Of a DNA stretch of 39,858 bases, positions 8,540 through 16,486 are shown one piece after another. Both the position numbers and the translations under genes were made by a program. Each line of letters opens with the position of its first letter. Within the stretch, counting starts at the first letter, position 1. Below the pieces are notes generated by a model. It was not told where the DNA came from and ran no database searches. It saw nothing but the letters and a program-made list of their open reading frames with translations. The stretch is taken from assembly GCF_013349955.1 (NCBI RefSeq), contig NZ_JABVXC010000019.1:1-39858 (forward strand), written 5' to 3'. This stretch comes from Onishia taeanensis. GTDB lineage: Bacteria; Pseudomonadota; Gammaproteobacteria; Pseudomonadales; Halomonadaceae.

Positions 8540-9079
8540 ATGCAGGAAAACAAGCGAAGCAAGGTGAGACAATGGCGAGGGGCAGTGGTCGCCCTCATGC
8601 TAGGGTGGAGCTCGCTCGAGGCACACGCCTGGTCGCTGGAGCCCGGTCTGGAAGGCGGCATCAGCAGTGAGAATAGCCCAACGCTGACGCTTGGCCTGCA
8701 CCACGGCGTCACTTCCCTGCCCTGGCTGTCTAGCGAGTGGCAAGCGTGGTCGCTACAGTTATCCGGGCGCTTGCTCTTGCTGCCCGGGCGCAACAGCGAG
8801 AAATCGAATGCCGCACTGATTCTGGCCCCTGCGCTGCGCTACACCTTTTCCGGCGGCACTTTCATTGAGGGGGGTGTCGGCGCGGCGATCTTTCTCAAGG
8901 CCGAGCTGCGCGACAGCGAGTTTGGCACTGCCGGCCAATTCGAGGACCGATTGGCGATCGGCAGGCCCTGGGGGCCAGGCGCGCTTCAATTGGCCCTCGC
9001 CCACTACTCGAATGCCAGTATCCAACCGCCCAACGACGGGCTGGAGGTGCTATCACTGGGCTATCGCTGGCGGCTGTAA
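8540..9079 (+). CDS. pagL: PagL-type lipid A 3-O-deacylase
   Basis: A 179-residue outer-membrane beta-barrel enzyme that removes the 3-O acyl chain from lipid A. Residues 1-30 form a signal peptide ending in AHA. The catalytic triad pattern of PagL is visible: His155 and Ser157 in HYSNASIQPPNDG, and Glu169, exactly 14 residues after the His, the same spacing as His149/Ser151/Glu163 in Pseudomonas aeruginosa PagL. The rest is made of alternating beta strands (GGTFIEGGVGAAIF and others) ending in an aromatic-rich strand LSLGYRWRL. Start chosen at 8540 behind AGGAGGGG, giving a clean signal peptide. It stands alone, between ridA and a convergent gene. Confidence 0.85.
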   Translation: MQENKRSKVRQWRGAVVALMLGWSSLEAHAWSLEPGLEGGISSENSPTLTLGLHHGVTSLPWLSSEWQAWSLQLSGRLLLLPGRNSEKSNAALILAPALRYTFSGGTFIEGGVGAAIFLKAELRDSEFGTAGQFEDRLAIGRPWGPGALQLALAHYSNASIQPPNDGLEVLSLGYRWRL

Positions 9080-9089
9080 CGCCTCAACC

Positions 9090-9965
9090 CTAGCGGGAGG
9101 CCTCGGGTAGGAAGCCGCCGGCCTCGAGGACCTGAGCATAGCCCTCACGGTAGCTCGGGTAGCGGAAAACATAGCCGGAGGCCAGTAGGCGAGCGTTATT
9201 GCAGCGCTTGCTGGCCCGGCGGCGCAGCGGCGACTGGATGACCTGGGTGGACTCGACCTTGAGCTTGGTGGCCAACCAGGTCATCACCTCGTGCAATGGC
9301 GCCGGCTCGCAGTCGCTAGCAAGGTAGAGCGGCTCCACCGGCGCATCATCCAGCACGCGCTGGATCAGGTGCTCAAGCACCCCAGCACAGTCGTCGCGGT
9401 GAATGCGGTTGGAATACATGGGAGGATTGGCGGCGGCGATGCGCCCCTCGCCGGCCTGGCGGATCAGCCGGTCACGCCCCGGCCCGTAGATGCCCGAGAA
9501 ACGCACCACGGTGCCCGGCAACTCATGCGCCATCAGCGCCTCTTCGGCCTCCTGCATCAGTTGGCCGGAAAAACCGCTGGGGTCGATGGGGCTATCCTCA
9601 TCGACCTGCTCGCCTTCGCGCTGCGCATAGACGCTGGTGGAGGAGACAAAGAACACGTGACGCGGCGGCGTCTCACGACCGGCGAACTCGGCGAGCACCG
9701 CCTTGAGACCGGCCGGATAGGCGGCGCGATAGGCGTCTTCCTCGAAGCGGTCGGCGCTCAGCACATAGACTAGGGTGTCGGCATCGGGCAGTTCGGCCAC
9801 CGCGCCCTCGGCGTGAATGTCGAGAGACAGCGGTTCGATGCCGCTGCCCTCGAGCGTCGCGGCCTTGCGGCGCACGCCCACCACCCGCTGACCGGCCTCG
9901 GTGAGACGCTTGCCAAGGGTCGTGCCGATGTCGCCACAGCCAATAATCAGTGTCGTCTTCTTCAC
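9090..9965 (-). CDS. YeeZ-like NAD(P)-binding SDR protein
   Basis: A 291-residue extended short-chain dehydrogenase/epimerase-like protein resembling E. coli YeeZ, whose reaction is not known to me. The N-terminal Rossmann motif is LIIGCGDIGTTLGKRL, and the active-site region reads FVSSTSVYAQREGEQVDEDSP, where a Tyr-x-x-x-Lys motif is normally expected but the Lys is replaced, as in several atypical SDRs. RFSGIYGPGRDRL follows. I chose the GTG at 9965, directly after AGGGCAAAG, because it places the Rossmann strand at residue 5; the longer ATG frame from 10043 would run up to the oxyR start. It is divergent from oxyR and convergent with pagL. Confidence 0.75.
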   Translation of the reverse strand: MKKTTLIIGCGDIGTTLGKRLTEAGQRVVGVRRKAATLEGSGIEPLSLDIHAEGAVAELPDADTLVYVLSADRFEEDAYRAAYPAGLKAVLAEFAGRETPPRHVFFVSSTSVYAQREGEQVDEDSPIDPSGFSGQLMQEAEEALMAHELPGTVVRFSGIYGPGRDRLIRQAGEGRIAAANPPMYSNRIHRDDCAGVLEHLIQRVLDDAPVEPLYLASDCEPAPLHEVMTWLATKLKVESTQVIQSPLRRRASKRCNNARLLASGYVFRYPSYREGYAQVLEAGGFLPEASR

Positions 9966-9982
9966 CTTTGCCCTGCCCCTTG

Positions 9983-9997
9983 ATAAAAAGTAGCTAT
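9983..9997 (+). promoter_or_regulatory. candidate OxyR half-site upstream of oxyR
   Basis: The 15-mer ATAAAAAGTAGCTAT matches the OxyR half-operator ATAGntnnnanCTAT at eight of its ten fixed positions. It is also part of an inverted repeat TGATA-N9-TATCA (9981-9999). It sits 46 bases before the oxyR start, where OxyR is known to bind and autoregulate in enteric bacteria. The second half-site seven bases further on is poor. Confidence 0.4.
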
Positions 9998-10043
9998 CAG
10001 AACCATCCTGTTCATTTACTGCGAGAACGCAGCCAGGCATCAC

Positions 10044-10964
10044 ATGACTCTAACAGAACTCCGCTACATCGTAACCTTGGCACAGGAGCGCCACTTCGGG
10101 CGTGCCGCCGAGCGCTGCTTCGTTTCCCAGCCGACCCTATCGGTGGCGGTCAAAAAGCTCGAGGAAGAGCTAGGGGTGGCGCTGTTCGAGCGCTCCAAAT
10201 CGACGGTACAGGTCACGCCCCTGGGCGAGCAGATCATCGAGCAGGCCCAACGGGTGCTCGAGCAGTCGAGCGTCATCCGCGAGCTGGCCAACGCCGGCAA
10301 GGACCAGCTGGCGAGCCCGCTGCGCATCGGCGCCATCTATACCATCGGGCCCTACCTGTTTCCCTATCTGATCCCGGAGCTGACCCGCACCGCACCGCAG
10401 ATGTCGCTGTACATAGAGGAGGGCTTTACCGCCGACCTGCGGCGCAAGCTGAGAAGCGGCGAGCTCGATGCGATCATCGTCGCGCTGCCCTTCACCGAAA
10501 CCGATGTGCTGACCAAGCCAATCTACGATGAGGAGTTCGAGGTGCTGATGCCCGCCGATCACCCCTGGAGCTCGCGGGACAGCATCGCCAAGGAAGACCT
10601 GCTTCAGGAACGTCTGCTGCTGCTCGGCGAGGGGCACTGTTTCCGCGACCAGATTCTCGAAGCCTGCCCGGCCATCAGCGCCAAGCTCAACAGCCCCAAC
10701 AACACCCTGACCGCCGAGGGCGGCTCGCTGGAAACCATTCGTCATATGGTGGCCTCGAAGCTCGGCATCACGGTGCTGCCCCATTCGGCGATCGGCACCG
10801 GCCACTATGAAGCCGGCGTGCTCACGGCAAGGCCTTTCTCCAGCGACGTGCCCTCGCGCACCGTGGCCATCGCTTGGCGGGCGAGCTTCCCGCGGCCCAA
10901 GGCCATCGACACCCTTACCGAGGCCATCCGGCGCTGCCGGGCCCGTCAGCTCGAGACCTCATGA
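10044..10964 (+). CDS. oxyR: OxyR, LysR-family peroxide regulator
   Basis: A 306-residue LysR-type activator that senses hydrogen peroxide by forming a disulfide. Residues 1-60 hold the helix-turn-helix (HFGRAAERCFVSQPTLSVAVKKLEEELG). The redox pair is exact: Cys199 in LGEGHCFRDQ and Cys208 in ILEACPAI, the same residue numbers as in E. coli OxyR. The sensor domain is of normal length. The stop codon overlaps the recG start (ATGA), so the two are translationally coupled. The same oxyR-recG pairing is known in Pseudomonas, where recG helps repair oxidative DNA damage. Confidence 0.97.
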   Translation: MTLTELRYIVTLAQERHFGRAAERCFVSQPTLSVAVKKLEEELGVALFERSKSTVQVTPLGEQIIEQAQRVLEQSSVIRELANAGKDQLASPLRIGAIYTIGPYLFPYLIPELTRTAPQMSLYIEEGFTADLRRKLRSGELDAIIVALPFTETDVLTKPIYDEEFEVLMPADHPWSSRDSIAKEDLLQERLLLLGEGHCFRDQILEACPAISAKLNSPNNTLTAEGGSLETIRHMVASKLGITVLPHSAIGTGHYEAGVLTARPFSSDVPSRTVAIAWRASFPRPKAIDTLTEAIRRCRARQLETS

Positions 10965-13042
10965 GCGAGCTGACCCAGGACGTCAGTGCCCTCAAGGGGG
11001 TCGGCGAGGCGCTGGCCGGCAAGCTTGGCCGGCTGGGCGTCGCGAGCATCGCCGACCTGCTGTTCCACCTGCCGCTGCGCTACCAGGACCGTACCCGGGT
11101 GACGCCGATCGGCACCCTGCGCGCCGGGCACGAGGCGGTGGTGCAAGGGGAGGTCGCGGCCTGCGACGTGATCAAGGGGCGCCGGCGCAGCTTGCTGGTG
11201 CGCCTCACCGATGGGTCCGGCATCCTAAGCCTGCGCTTCTTCCACTTCTCCCCAGCGCAGCAACAGCAGTTCCAGCCCGGTACCCGGGTCCACGCCTTCG
11301 GCGAAGCCCGGGCCGGCGCCACCGGGCTCGAGATCTATCACCCGGAATATCGCCTGATCAAGGCCGGTGAGACGGTGGTCGACGAGCACCTGACCCCGCT
11401 CTACCCCACCACCGAGGGCCTCAACCAGGCCCGTCTGCGCGGGCTGATCGATCAGGCCATGCGCCTGCTTCACGAAGCGCCGGCAGCGCTGCCGGACTGG
11501 ATCCCCACCGGCCTGCGCGAGCGCTTCCAACTGCCCGAACTGCATGCGGCACTCGATTACCTGCACCACCCGCCCCCCGAGGCTGACCTGGAGCAGCTCA
11601 AGGCGGGCACCCACCCGACCCAACGCCGTCTGGCACTGGAGGAGCTGCTGGCCCATCAGCTCAGCCTGCGAGTGGTGCGCCAGCGTATTCAGGCCGATGG
11701 TGCTCCGCCGCTGCCCTCTGGCCGCAGCCTCCAGGCACGCTTCGTCTCGAAACTGCCGTTTTCGCTGACCGGTGCCCAGCGCCGGGTGCTCGACGAGATC
11801 GGTCGGGATATCGAGCGCGCGGTGCCGATGCTGCGCCTGGTGCAGGGCGATGTGGGCTCGGGCAAGACGGTGGTCGCGGCGATGGCGGCGCTCACCGCCA
11901 TCGCCGGTGGCTGTCAGGTGGCCATGATGGCGCCCACCGAGCTGCTCGCCGAACAGCACTACCGCACCTTCAAGGAATGGTTCGAACCGCTGGGCATCGA
12001 GGTGGCCTGGCTCGCCGGCAAGCTCAAGGGCAAGGCGCGGCTCGACACCAAGGCGGCACTGGCCGACGGCCGCGTGCAGCTGGTGGTGGGCACCCATGCG
12101 CTCTTTCAGGCCGACGTTCACTTTCAGTGCCTGGGGCTTGCCATCATCGACGAGCAGCACCGCTTCGGCGTTCACCAGCGCCTGGCGCTGCGCGAGAAGG
12201 GCGAGGCCGCGGGCCTGACGCCCCATCAGTTGGTGATGACGGCCACCCCGATCCCGCGCACCCTGGCAATGAGCGCCTATGCCGACCTGGACGTCTCGGT
12301 GATCGACGAGCTACCGCCGGGGCGCACCCCGGTGCAGACCGTGGCGGTGCCCGACGAACGCCGCCCCGAGGTGGTCACGCGTATCGAACGCGCCTGCGCC
12401 GAGGGCCGCCAGGCCTACTGGGTCTGCACCCTGATCGAGGAATCCGAGGCCCTGCAGTGCCAGGCCGCCGAGGCCACCCACGAGAGCCTCACCGAGGCGT
12501 TGCCGGGGCTCGCCATCGGCCTGGTGCACGGGCGCATGAAGGCCGGCGAGAAGGCCGAGGTGATGGCGGCCTTCAAGGACGGTGAGCTGGACCTCTTGAT
12601 CGCCACCACGGTGATCGAGGTCGGCGTTGACGTGCCCAACGCCAGTCTGATGATCATCGAGAATCCTGAGCGCCTCGGGCTCTCGCAGCTGCATCAGCTG
12701 CGCGGCCGGGTCGGGCGCGGTGCTACCGAGAGCTTCTGCGTGCTGCTCTACCACCCGCCGCTGTCGGCCCATTCACGGGAGCGGCTCGGGGTGATGCGCG
12801 AGACCACCGACGGCTTTCGCATCGCCGAGAAGGACCTTGAGCTGCGCGGGCCCGGCGAGGTGCTGGGTACACGTCAGACGGGGCTTGCGGCAATGAAGAT
12901 TGCCGATCTGGAACGCGACCGTGACCTGCTCGAGCGGGTCGGCCCACTGGCCAGGGCCTTGCTCGAGGAGTCACCGGCCTCCAGCGCGCCCTTGATTCGG
13001 CGCTGGCTGGGTGAAGAAGCGGGGCGCTACGGCCAAGTCTGA
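10961..13042 (+). CDS. recG: RecG, ATP-dependent DNA helicase
   Basis: A 693-residue monomeric helicase that remodels stalled replication forks and branch-migrates Holliday junctions. The N-terminal wedge/OB region spans about 1-230. Helicase motif I is GDVGSGKTV (about residues 295-303), motif II is the RecG-type DEQH (about 396) in IIDEQHRFGVHQR, motif III is VMTATPIPRTLAM, and motif VI is QLRGRVGRG. The ATG at 10961 overlaps the oxyR stop and gives the usual MSELTQ-like N terminus; the longer open frame upstream lies inside oxyR. Its last codon and stop lie at the edge of a 15-bp tandem repeat, described separately. Confidence 0.97.
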   Translation: MSELTQDVSALKGVGEALAGKLGRLGVASIADLLFHLPLRYQDRTRVTPIGTLRAGHEAVVQGEVAACDVIKGRRRSLLVRLTDGSGILSLRFFHFSPAQQQQFQPGTRVHAFGEARAGATGLEIYHPEYRLIKAGETVVDEHLTPLYPTTEGLNQARLRGLIDQAMRLLHEAPAALPDWIPTGLRERFQLPELHAALDYLHHPPPEADLEQLKAGTHPTQRRLALEELLAHQLSLRVVRQRIQADGAPPLPSGRSLQARFVSKLPFSLTGAQRRVLDEIGRDIERAVPMLRLVQGDVGSGKTVVAAMAALTAIAGGCQVAMMAPTELLAEQHYRTFKEWFEPLGIEVAWLAGKLKGKARLDTKAALADGRVQLVVGTHALFQADVHFQCLGLAIIDEQHRFGVHQRLALREKGEAAGLTPHQLVMTATPIPRTLAMSAYADLDVSVIDELPPGRTPVQTVAVPDERRPEVVTRIERACAEGRQAYWVCTLIEESEALQCQAAEATHESLTEALPGLAIGLVHGRMKAGEKAEVMAAFKDGELDLLIATTVIEVGVDVPNASLMIIENPERLGLSQLHQLRGRVGRGATESFCVLLYHPPLSAHSRERLGVMRETTDGFRIAEKDLELRGPGEVLGTRQTGLAAMKIADLERDRDLLERVGPLARALLEESPASSAPLIRRWLGEEAGRYGQV

Positions 13043-13096
13043 GCCGAATCAGTCTGAGCCAAATCAGTCTGAAACGACCCAGTCTGGGCCGAGTCA
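13037..13096 (+). repeat. four imperfect 15-bp tandem repeats at recG stop
   Basis: Four adjacent 15-mers begin GTCTGAGCCGAATCA (13037-13051), GTCTGAGCCAAATCA (13052-13066), GTCTGAAACGACCCA (13067-13081) and GTCTGGGCCGAGTCA (13082-13096). The first contains the last recG codon and its TGA; the last reaches the stop codon of the convergent yccS gene. In the recG frame each of the first three units has a TGA. In the next frame the array reads SEPNQ, SEPNQ, SETTQ, SGPSQ and then A and a stop, a pentapeptide repeat. Confidence 0.85.
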
Positions 13097-15316
13097 GGCC
13101 TGACCGGCGTATGACGCATCGCTCGACTCATCGCTGGGATGGGTCAGCACCCGCTCTGCCGCCTCGCTCATCGGCACGAGTTGTCGTGCGATATGCAAAA
13201 GCTGAGTCTGGATCACACGACGGGCGTCATCGCTGTCATCCTGCGCCATGGTGGGCTCTTGCTCGAAGTGCATTACCAGCGCGCGTTGTTCATCCTTGAA
13301 GTCCGGGATCTGCTGACGCGACATCAGGCTGGCGGCAATCGTCTCGAAGCCGTCGGCTACGCGGCGCGCCGCCGCATACATAGCCGCGTCGTCCTCGCTC
13401 GCCGCCAGGGTGCCGCGGTGAGCCCCCAGGGCAGAGAGATAACCCAGCAGCGTATGTGAGACGACCAGAAAGCGAAAACCGTCGTCGGCATCCTTCTTAC
13501 GATAATGCCCCGGTTCCTGCAGCATGTTGGCGAGCACCGTAGAGAGCGCGGCATCCGCGTTGTGAGCGTTGCGTCGCGCCAAGCGGTAGGCGAGGTCATC
13601 CTGCTTGCCGGTCTCATATTGATGGATGATCTCGCGCAGATAATCGCTGTTGCGCGATAGTGCCGTCGCCGCCACCTTGTTGAGCCGGCGCCCCTGCCAA
13701 TCGGGCAAGATCAAGAAGACCGCCAGGCCCGAGATCAGGCCGCCGATCAGCGTATCGACAAGACGCGGCAGGATAAGATCGAAGCCATCGCCGACCTGAT
13801 TGAAGCTGGTCAGTACCAGGATGGTGATGGCGACGGTGGCAATGACATAGTGTTTTTCGCGATTGGCGAAGAAGACGACACCGGCGACGACCGAGAGCAG
13901 GCACTGTACGAGGGCGCTAGGAAAGAGGCTGATCGACGCCCAGCCCAGGCACAGCCCGATCATGGTGCCCTGAATACGCTGGCGGAGAAAGCGCCGGGTG
14001 GCGCCGAAGTTAGGCCGACACACGAACAAGGTGGTCAGCAATATCCAGTAGCCCTGGGTGGGATGGATGAGATGTTGCACGCCATAGCCCGCCAGCAGGG
14101 CAAGCGAAAGGCGCAGCGCGTGACGAAAGGTCGGCGAACCGGGCGTCAGGTTGAGGCGAATCCGCTCCCAGGCATCCTTGACGCTACGCGGGGAACGATT
14201 GAACAGGCTCGAGTCTTTCTGATCGGCGCTGGCATCAGGGTTATAGGCGCTTGCCAACTGCTCCTCGAGGGTCGTCAGGTTGCGCCCGAGCGCCTGTAAT
14301 GAGCGCAGCAGCGGCGCCCATTCGGGATGATCCAGGTCCTGCAGGTAGGCGATCGACGCGCGCAGGTCATCCAGTGCCTGCTCACTCGGACCGTGATCGA
14401 AGGGTTGGCGCAGCAGCAGCGCCTTGGATAGGCGCTTGCAGGCGCGCCCCTGCTGGTCAAGCAATCGCTGGCAGCGAAACAGCACGTCATAGTGGAAAAA
14501 CGTCTCGGCGAGAGCCGAATAGGGATAGTGAGATGCGCTGACGCGCTCGTGGATGTCTTGGGCGATGAAATAAAGCCGCAGATAACGGTTGAGCTTACGG
14601 TTGCCGCGCTGACCCTCGAGGCGCCGAAAAATCATCTCCTTGGCCTGGTTAAGGGCCATCACCACGCGCCCGTTCTGTCGTGCCAACGCCAATCGACGGC
14701 CCTCGACATCCACCTCCCTGACCGGCTCGAAGAACGTCGCCTTGATCACCAGGTATTCGCCCAGCTCCCGGTATAGCTGCGCCATACTCTGCTTGACCGG
14801 CTGGCGCGAGAACAGCGCGCACCAAAGGACCGAAATCACGCCATACCAGGCGGCGCCGCCGACCAGCAGCATCGGCTGATACCAGAAGCTACCCTCGGTG
14901 GTCCCGCCGTGCTGCTCGATATTGATCATCGAGTAGACCGATAGAATCAACGTCGCCGTGGCGATCGTCGCGTAACGCTGCTCGATAGCGCCCAGCATGA
15001 TCAGAGTGAACGCGGCGAGTGTCAGCCCGGTGGCGAACATCCAGGGCCAGGGAAAGAGCAGCTCCACCGCCACCGAGGCCACGAAAAAACAGGCCAGGGT
15101 GACCAGTAGCGCCCTGACGCGCCCCTCCCAGTTATCGTCGGTCTCCGCCAGCGCACTGGCGATGATGCCGAGAAACAGCGGAATGGCCAGCGCCATATGG
15201 TCCTGATACCAGCTCAGCGCCATGGCACCGCTCAAGGCGATGAAGACGCGGAAGCTGTAGGCAAATTTGTCGAGAGTCCACAGTCGACGCAGCGAATGAG
15301 AGAACGAATCGGAAAT
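13094..15316 (-). CDS. yccS: YccS/YhfK-type FUSC membrane protein
   Basis: A large inner-membrane protein of the YccS/FUSC family, with two clusters of hydrophobic helices (N-terminal about 20-150 and central about 400-530), each followed by a soluble helical part. The family is related to the AaeB efflux component, but its substrate is unknown. Diagnostic stretches are LPLFLGIIASALAETDDNW-like (here IPLFLGIIASALAETDDNW), GYWILLTTLFVCRPNFGATR and LGRNLTTLEEQL. Homology-like sequence (LRRLWTLDKFAYSFRVFIAL, with helix 1) continues upstream of the first TTG at 15235, but no ATG, GTG or TTG exists there in frame. I therefore place the start at an ATT (15316-15314), eight bases after AGGAG (15329-15325), giving 740 residues. 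A possible minus-strand -10 TATACT lies at 15433-15428. The exact start is uncertain. Confidence 0.85.
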   Translation of the reverse strand: MSDSFSHSLRRLWTLDKFAYSFRVFIALSGAMALSWYQDHMALAIPLFLGIIASALAETDDNWEGRVRALLVTLACFFVASVAVELLFPWPWMFATGLTLAAFTLIMLGAIEQRYATIATATLILSVYSMINIEQHGGTTEGSFWYQPMLLVGGAAWYGVISVLWCALFSRQPVKQSMAQLYRELGEYLVIKATFFEPVREVDVEGRRLALARQNGRVVMALNQAKEMIFRRLEGQRGNRKLNRYLRLYFIAQDIHERVSASHYPYSALAETFFHYDVLFRCQRLLDQQGRACKRLSKALLLRQPFDHGPSEQALDDLRASIAYLQDLDHPEWAPLLRSLQALGRNLTTLEEQLASAYNPDASADQKDSSLFNRSPRSVKDAWERIRLNLTPGSPTFRHALRLSLALLAGYGVQHLIHPTQGYWILLTTLFVCRPNFGATRRFLRQRIQGTMIGLCLGWASISLFPSALVQCLLSVVAGVVFFANREKHYVIATVAITILVLTSFNQVGDGFDLILPRLVDTLIGGLISGLAVFLILPDWQGRRLNKVAATALSRNSDYLREIIHQYETGKQDDLAYRLARRNAHNADAALSTVLANMLQEPGHYRKKDADDGFRFLVVSHTLLGYLSALGAHRGTLAASEDDAAMYAAARRVADGFETIAASLMSRQQIPDFKDEQRALVMHFEQEPTMAQDDSDDARRVIQTQLLHIARQLVPMSEAAERVLTHPSDESSDASYAGQA

Positions 15317-15615
15317 CTCAATAACTCCTGACAGGCAGCAATGATGGCGGTAGCAACGGCATGCGGATGACGGCGTGATCAGCCGACGACGAGGCGATAA
15401 CGCCCAGCGCCCGAATGATTCGACTTTAGTATAACGCCATCTGACCGACTAACCACGCCCGGACTCCACGCTTCGCCCTATTCGCTGCCTCAGGTATCGC
15501 GCCCTGCATGGCAACTTGCATGGAAAAGAAAGACGCGAAGGTAGCAGGCGCGGCCGAGCATCTAGGCAGGGTGTCGACATGGCCTGCTATCGACGTGACG
15601 GGATATCGACGAGCT

Positions 15616-15972
15616 TTACAGGTGCTTGAACAGACGCTGCAGCTTGGCGAGATCGCCGCTGTCGCCGACCAGGCGAAGCTTGCCGGCCATCAGGCCTTCG
15701 CGGAAGACGCGAGGCGTTGGCTTGCGCAACACCTTGACGGCCGTGGCCGCATCCTCGAAGCGCAGCTCGAGATCAAGATCTATCGGCAGGCCGGACGCGG
15801 AGGTGATGGCGTCGGGACTCATTCGATAATGGCGGGCAATCGAGAGATCCTCGGTGCCGACCCCCCAGTCCAGATGCTTCAACTCGGACAGGGCTTCACG
15901 AAAGCGTGGCTTGCGACGCCGGGCGCGCTTGAGCATTACGCTCAACAGCCAGAGCATCAAACGAAGCGTCAT
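15616..15972 (-). CDS. small SCP2-like hypothetical protein
   Basis: A 118-residue protein with a basic hydrophobic N terminus (LRLMLWLLSVMLKRARRRK), possibly a membrane anchor, then a compact domain with HYRMSPDAITSASGLPIDLDLELRF and the ending GLMAGKLRLVGDSGDLAKLQRLFKHL. The strand-helix ending with G.l.l.GD...l..L...f resembles SCP2 sterol-carrier-like domains, in which a conserved glycine-rich strand precedes the last helix; this is a weak, memory-based comparison. Two ATGs are possible; I chose 15972 because GAGG stands seven bases before it, while at 15978 it is too close. It lies downstream of the HU gene on the same strand beyond two hairpins. Confidence 0.6.
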   Translation of the reverse strand: MTLRLMLWLLSVMLKRARRRKPRFREALSELKHLDWGVGTEDLSIARHYRMSPDAITSASGLPIDLDLELRFEDAATAVKVLRKPTPRVFREGLMAGKLRLVGDSGDLAKLQRLFKHL

Positions 15973-15999
15973 GGGCATGCCTCAGGGAAGGAAGTTCAT

Positions 16000-16046
16000 T
16001 CCACCGGCCGGGCTGCGACCGGTGGAGCGCGTCTCTCGGGACGCGC
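16000..16046 (-). terminator. tandem hairpins downstream of hup
   Basis: Two neighbouring perfect stems: TCCACCGG/CCGGTGGA (16000-16007 and 16019-16026) and GCGCGTC/GACGCGC (16027-16033 and 16040-16046). They fill the gap between the HU gene and the SCP2-like gene. No T-run follows on the minus strand, so they may end only part of the transcripts or protect the abundant hup mRNA. Confidence 0.5.
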
Positions 16047-16061
16047 CGATGACCGCCACGC

Positions 16062-16337
16062 TTACTTGGTGACGGCGTCTTTCAGCGCCTTGCCGGGCTT
16101 GAACGCCACGGTCTTGCTGGCGGGGATGGTCAACGGCTGACCGGTCTGGGGATTCTTGCCAGTGCGGGCGGCACGCTCGCGAACGGTGAAAGAGCCGAAG
16201 CCGATCAGCGAGACATCCTGCCCCTTGGCGACACTGCCGGTGATTTCATCGAGGATAACGTTGAGTACTTGGCTGGCCTTGTCCTTGGATAGGTCGGCAC
16301 GCTCGGCGATCGCCGAGGCCAGTTCTGGTTTGCGCAT
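16062..16337 (-). CDS. hup: HU-type DNA-binding protein
   Basis: A 91-residue nucleoid protein of the HU/IHF family, closest in character to HU beta. It bends and compacts DNA as a dimer. Helices at the N terminus (KPELASAIAERADLSKDKASQVLNVILDEI) are followed by the conserved GFGSFTVRERAARTGKNPQTG, whose N-P-Q-T-G lies on the DNA-intercalating arm, and then IPASKTVAFKPGKALKDAV. A strong AGGAGGGCT ribosome-binding site precedes the ATG. It sits between yccS and the rubredoxin reductase gene, as an HU-like gene does near recG in Pseudomonas. The 150 bases upstream should carry its promoter; I see no clear hexamers. Confidence 0.95.
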   Translation of the reverse strand: MRKPELASAIAERADLSKDKASQVLNVILDEITGSVAKGQDVSLIGFGSFTVRERAARTGKNPQTGQPLTIPASKTVAFKPGKALKDAVTK

Positions 16338-16486
16338 GTAGCCCTCCTGGTGTGCTGTTCAAGACGGCATCCGCCGCCTCAGATCGTTGTGAGGCCGGTT
16401 CCTGGTGGAGTCGCGGTGGTCGAGTCCAAGCCGGTGTTGGCCTAGATGCCGAGGTGATCGGAATCGCCACGCCGGCAGCAACCAAC

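Noticed and set aside
11225..12226. 333-codon minus-strand frame opposite recG
   Set aside because: Low-complexity His/Gln/Leu-rich shadow translation; recG motifs are intact on the plus strand.
15235..15235. TTG at 15235 as the yccS start
   Set aside because: It would remove half of the first membrane helix, whose family-like sequence continues upstream, and no ribosome-binding site precedes it.
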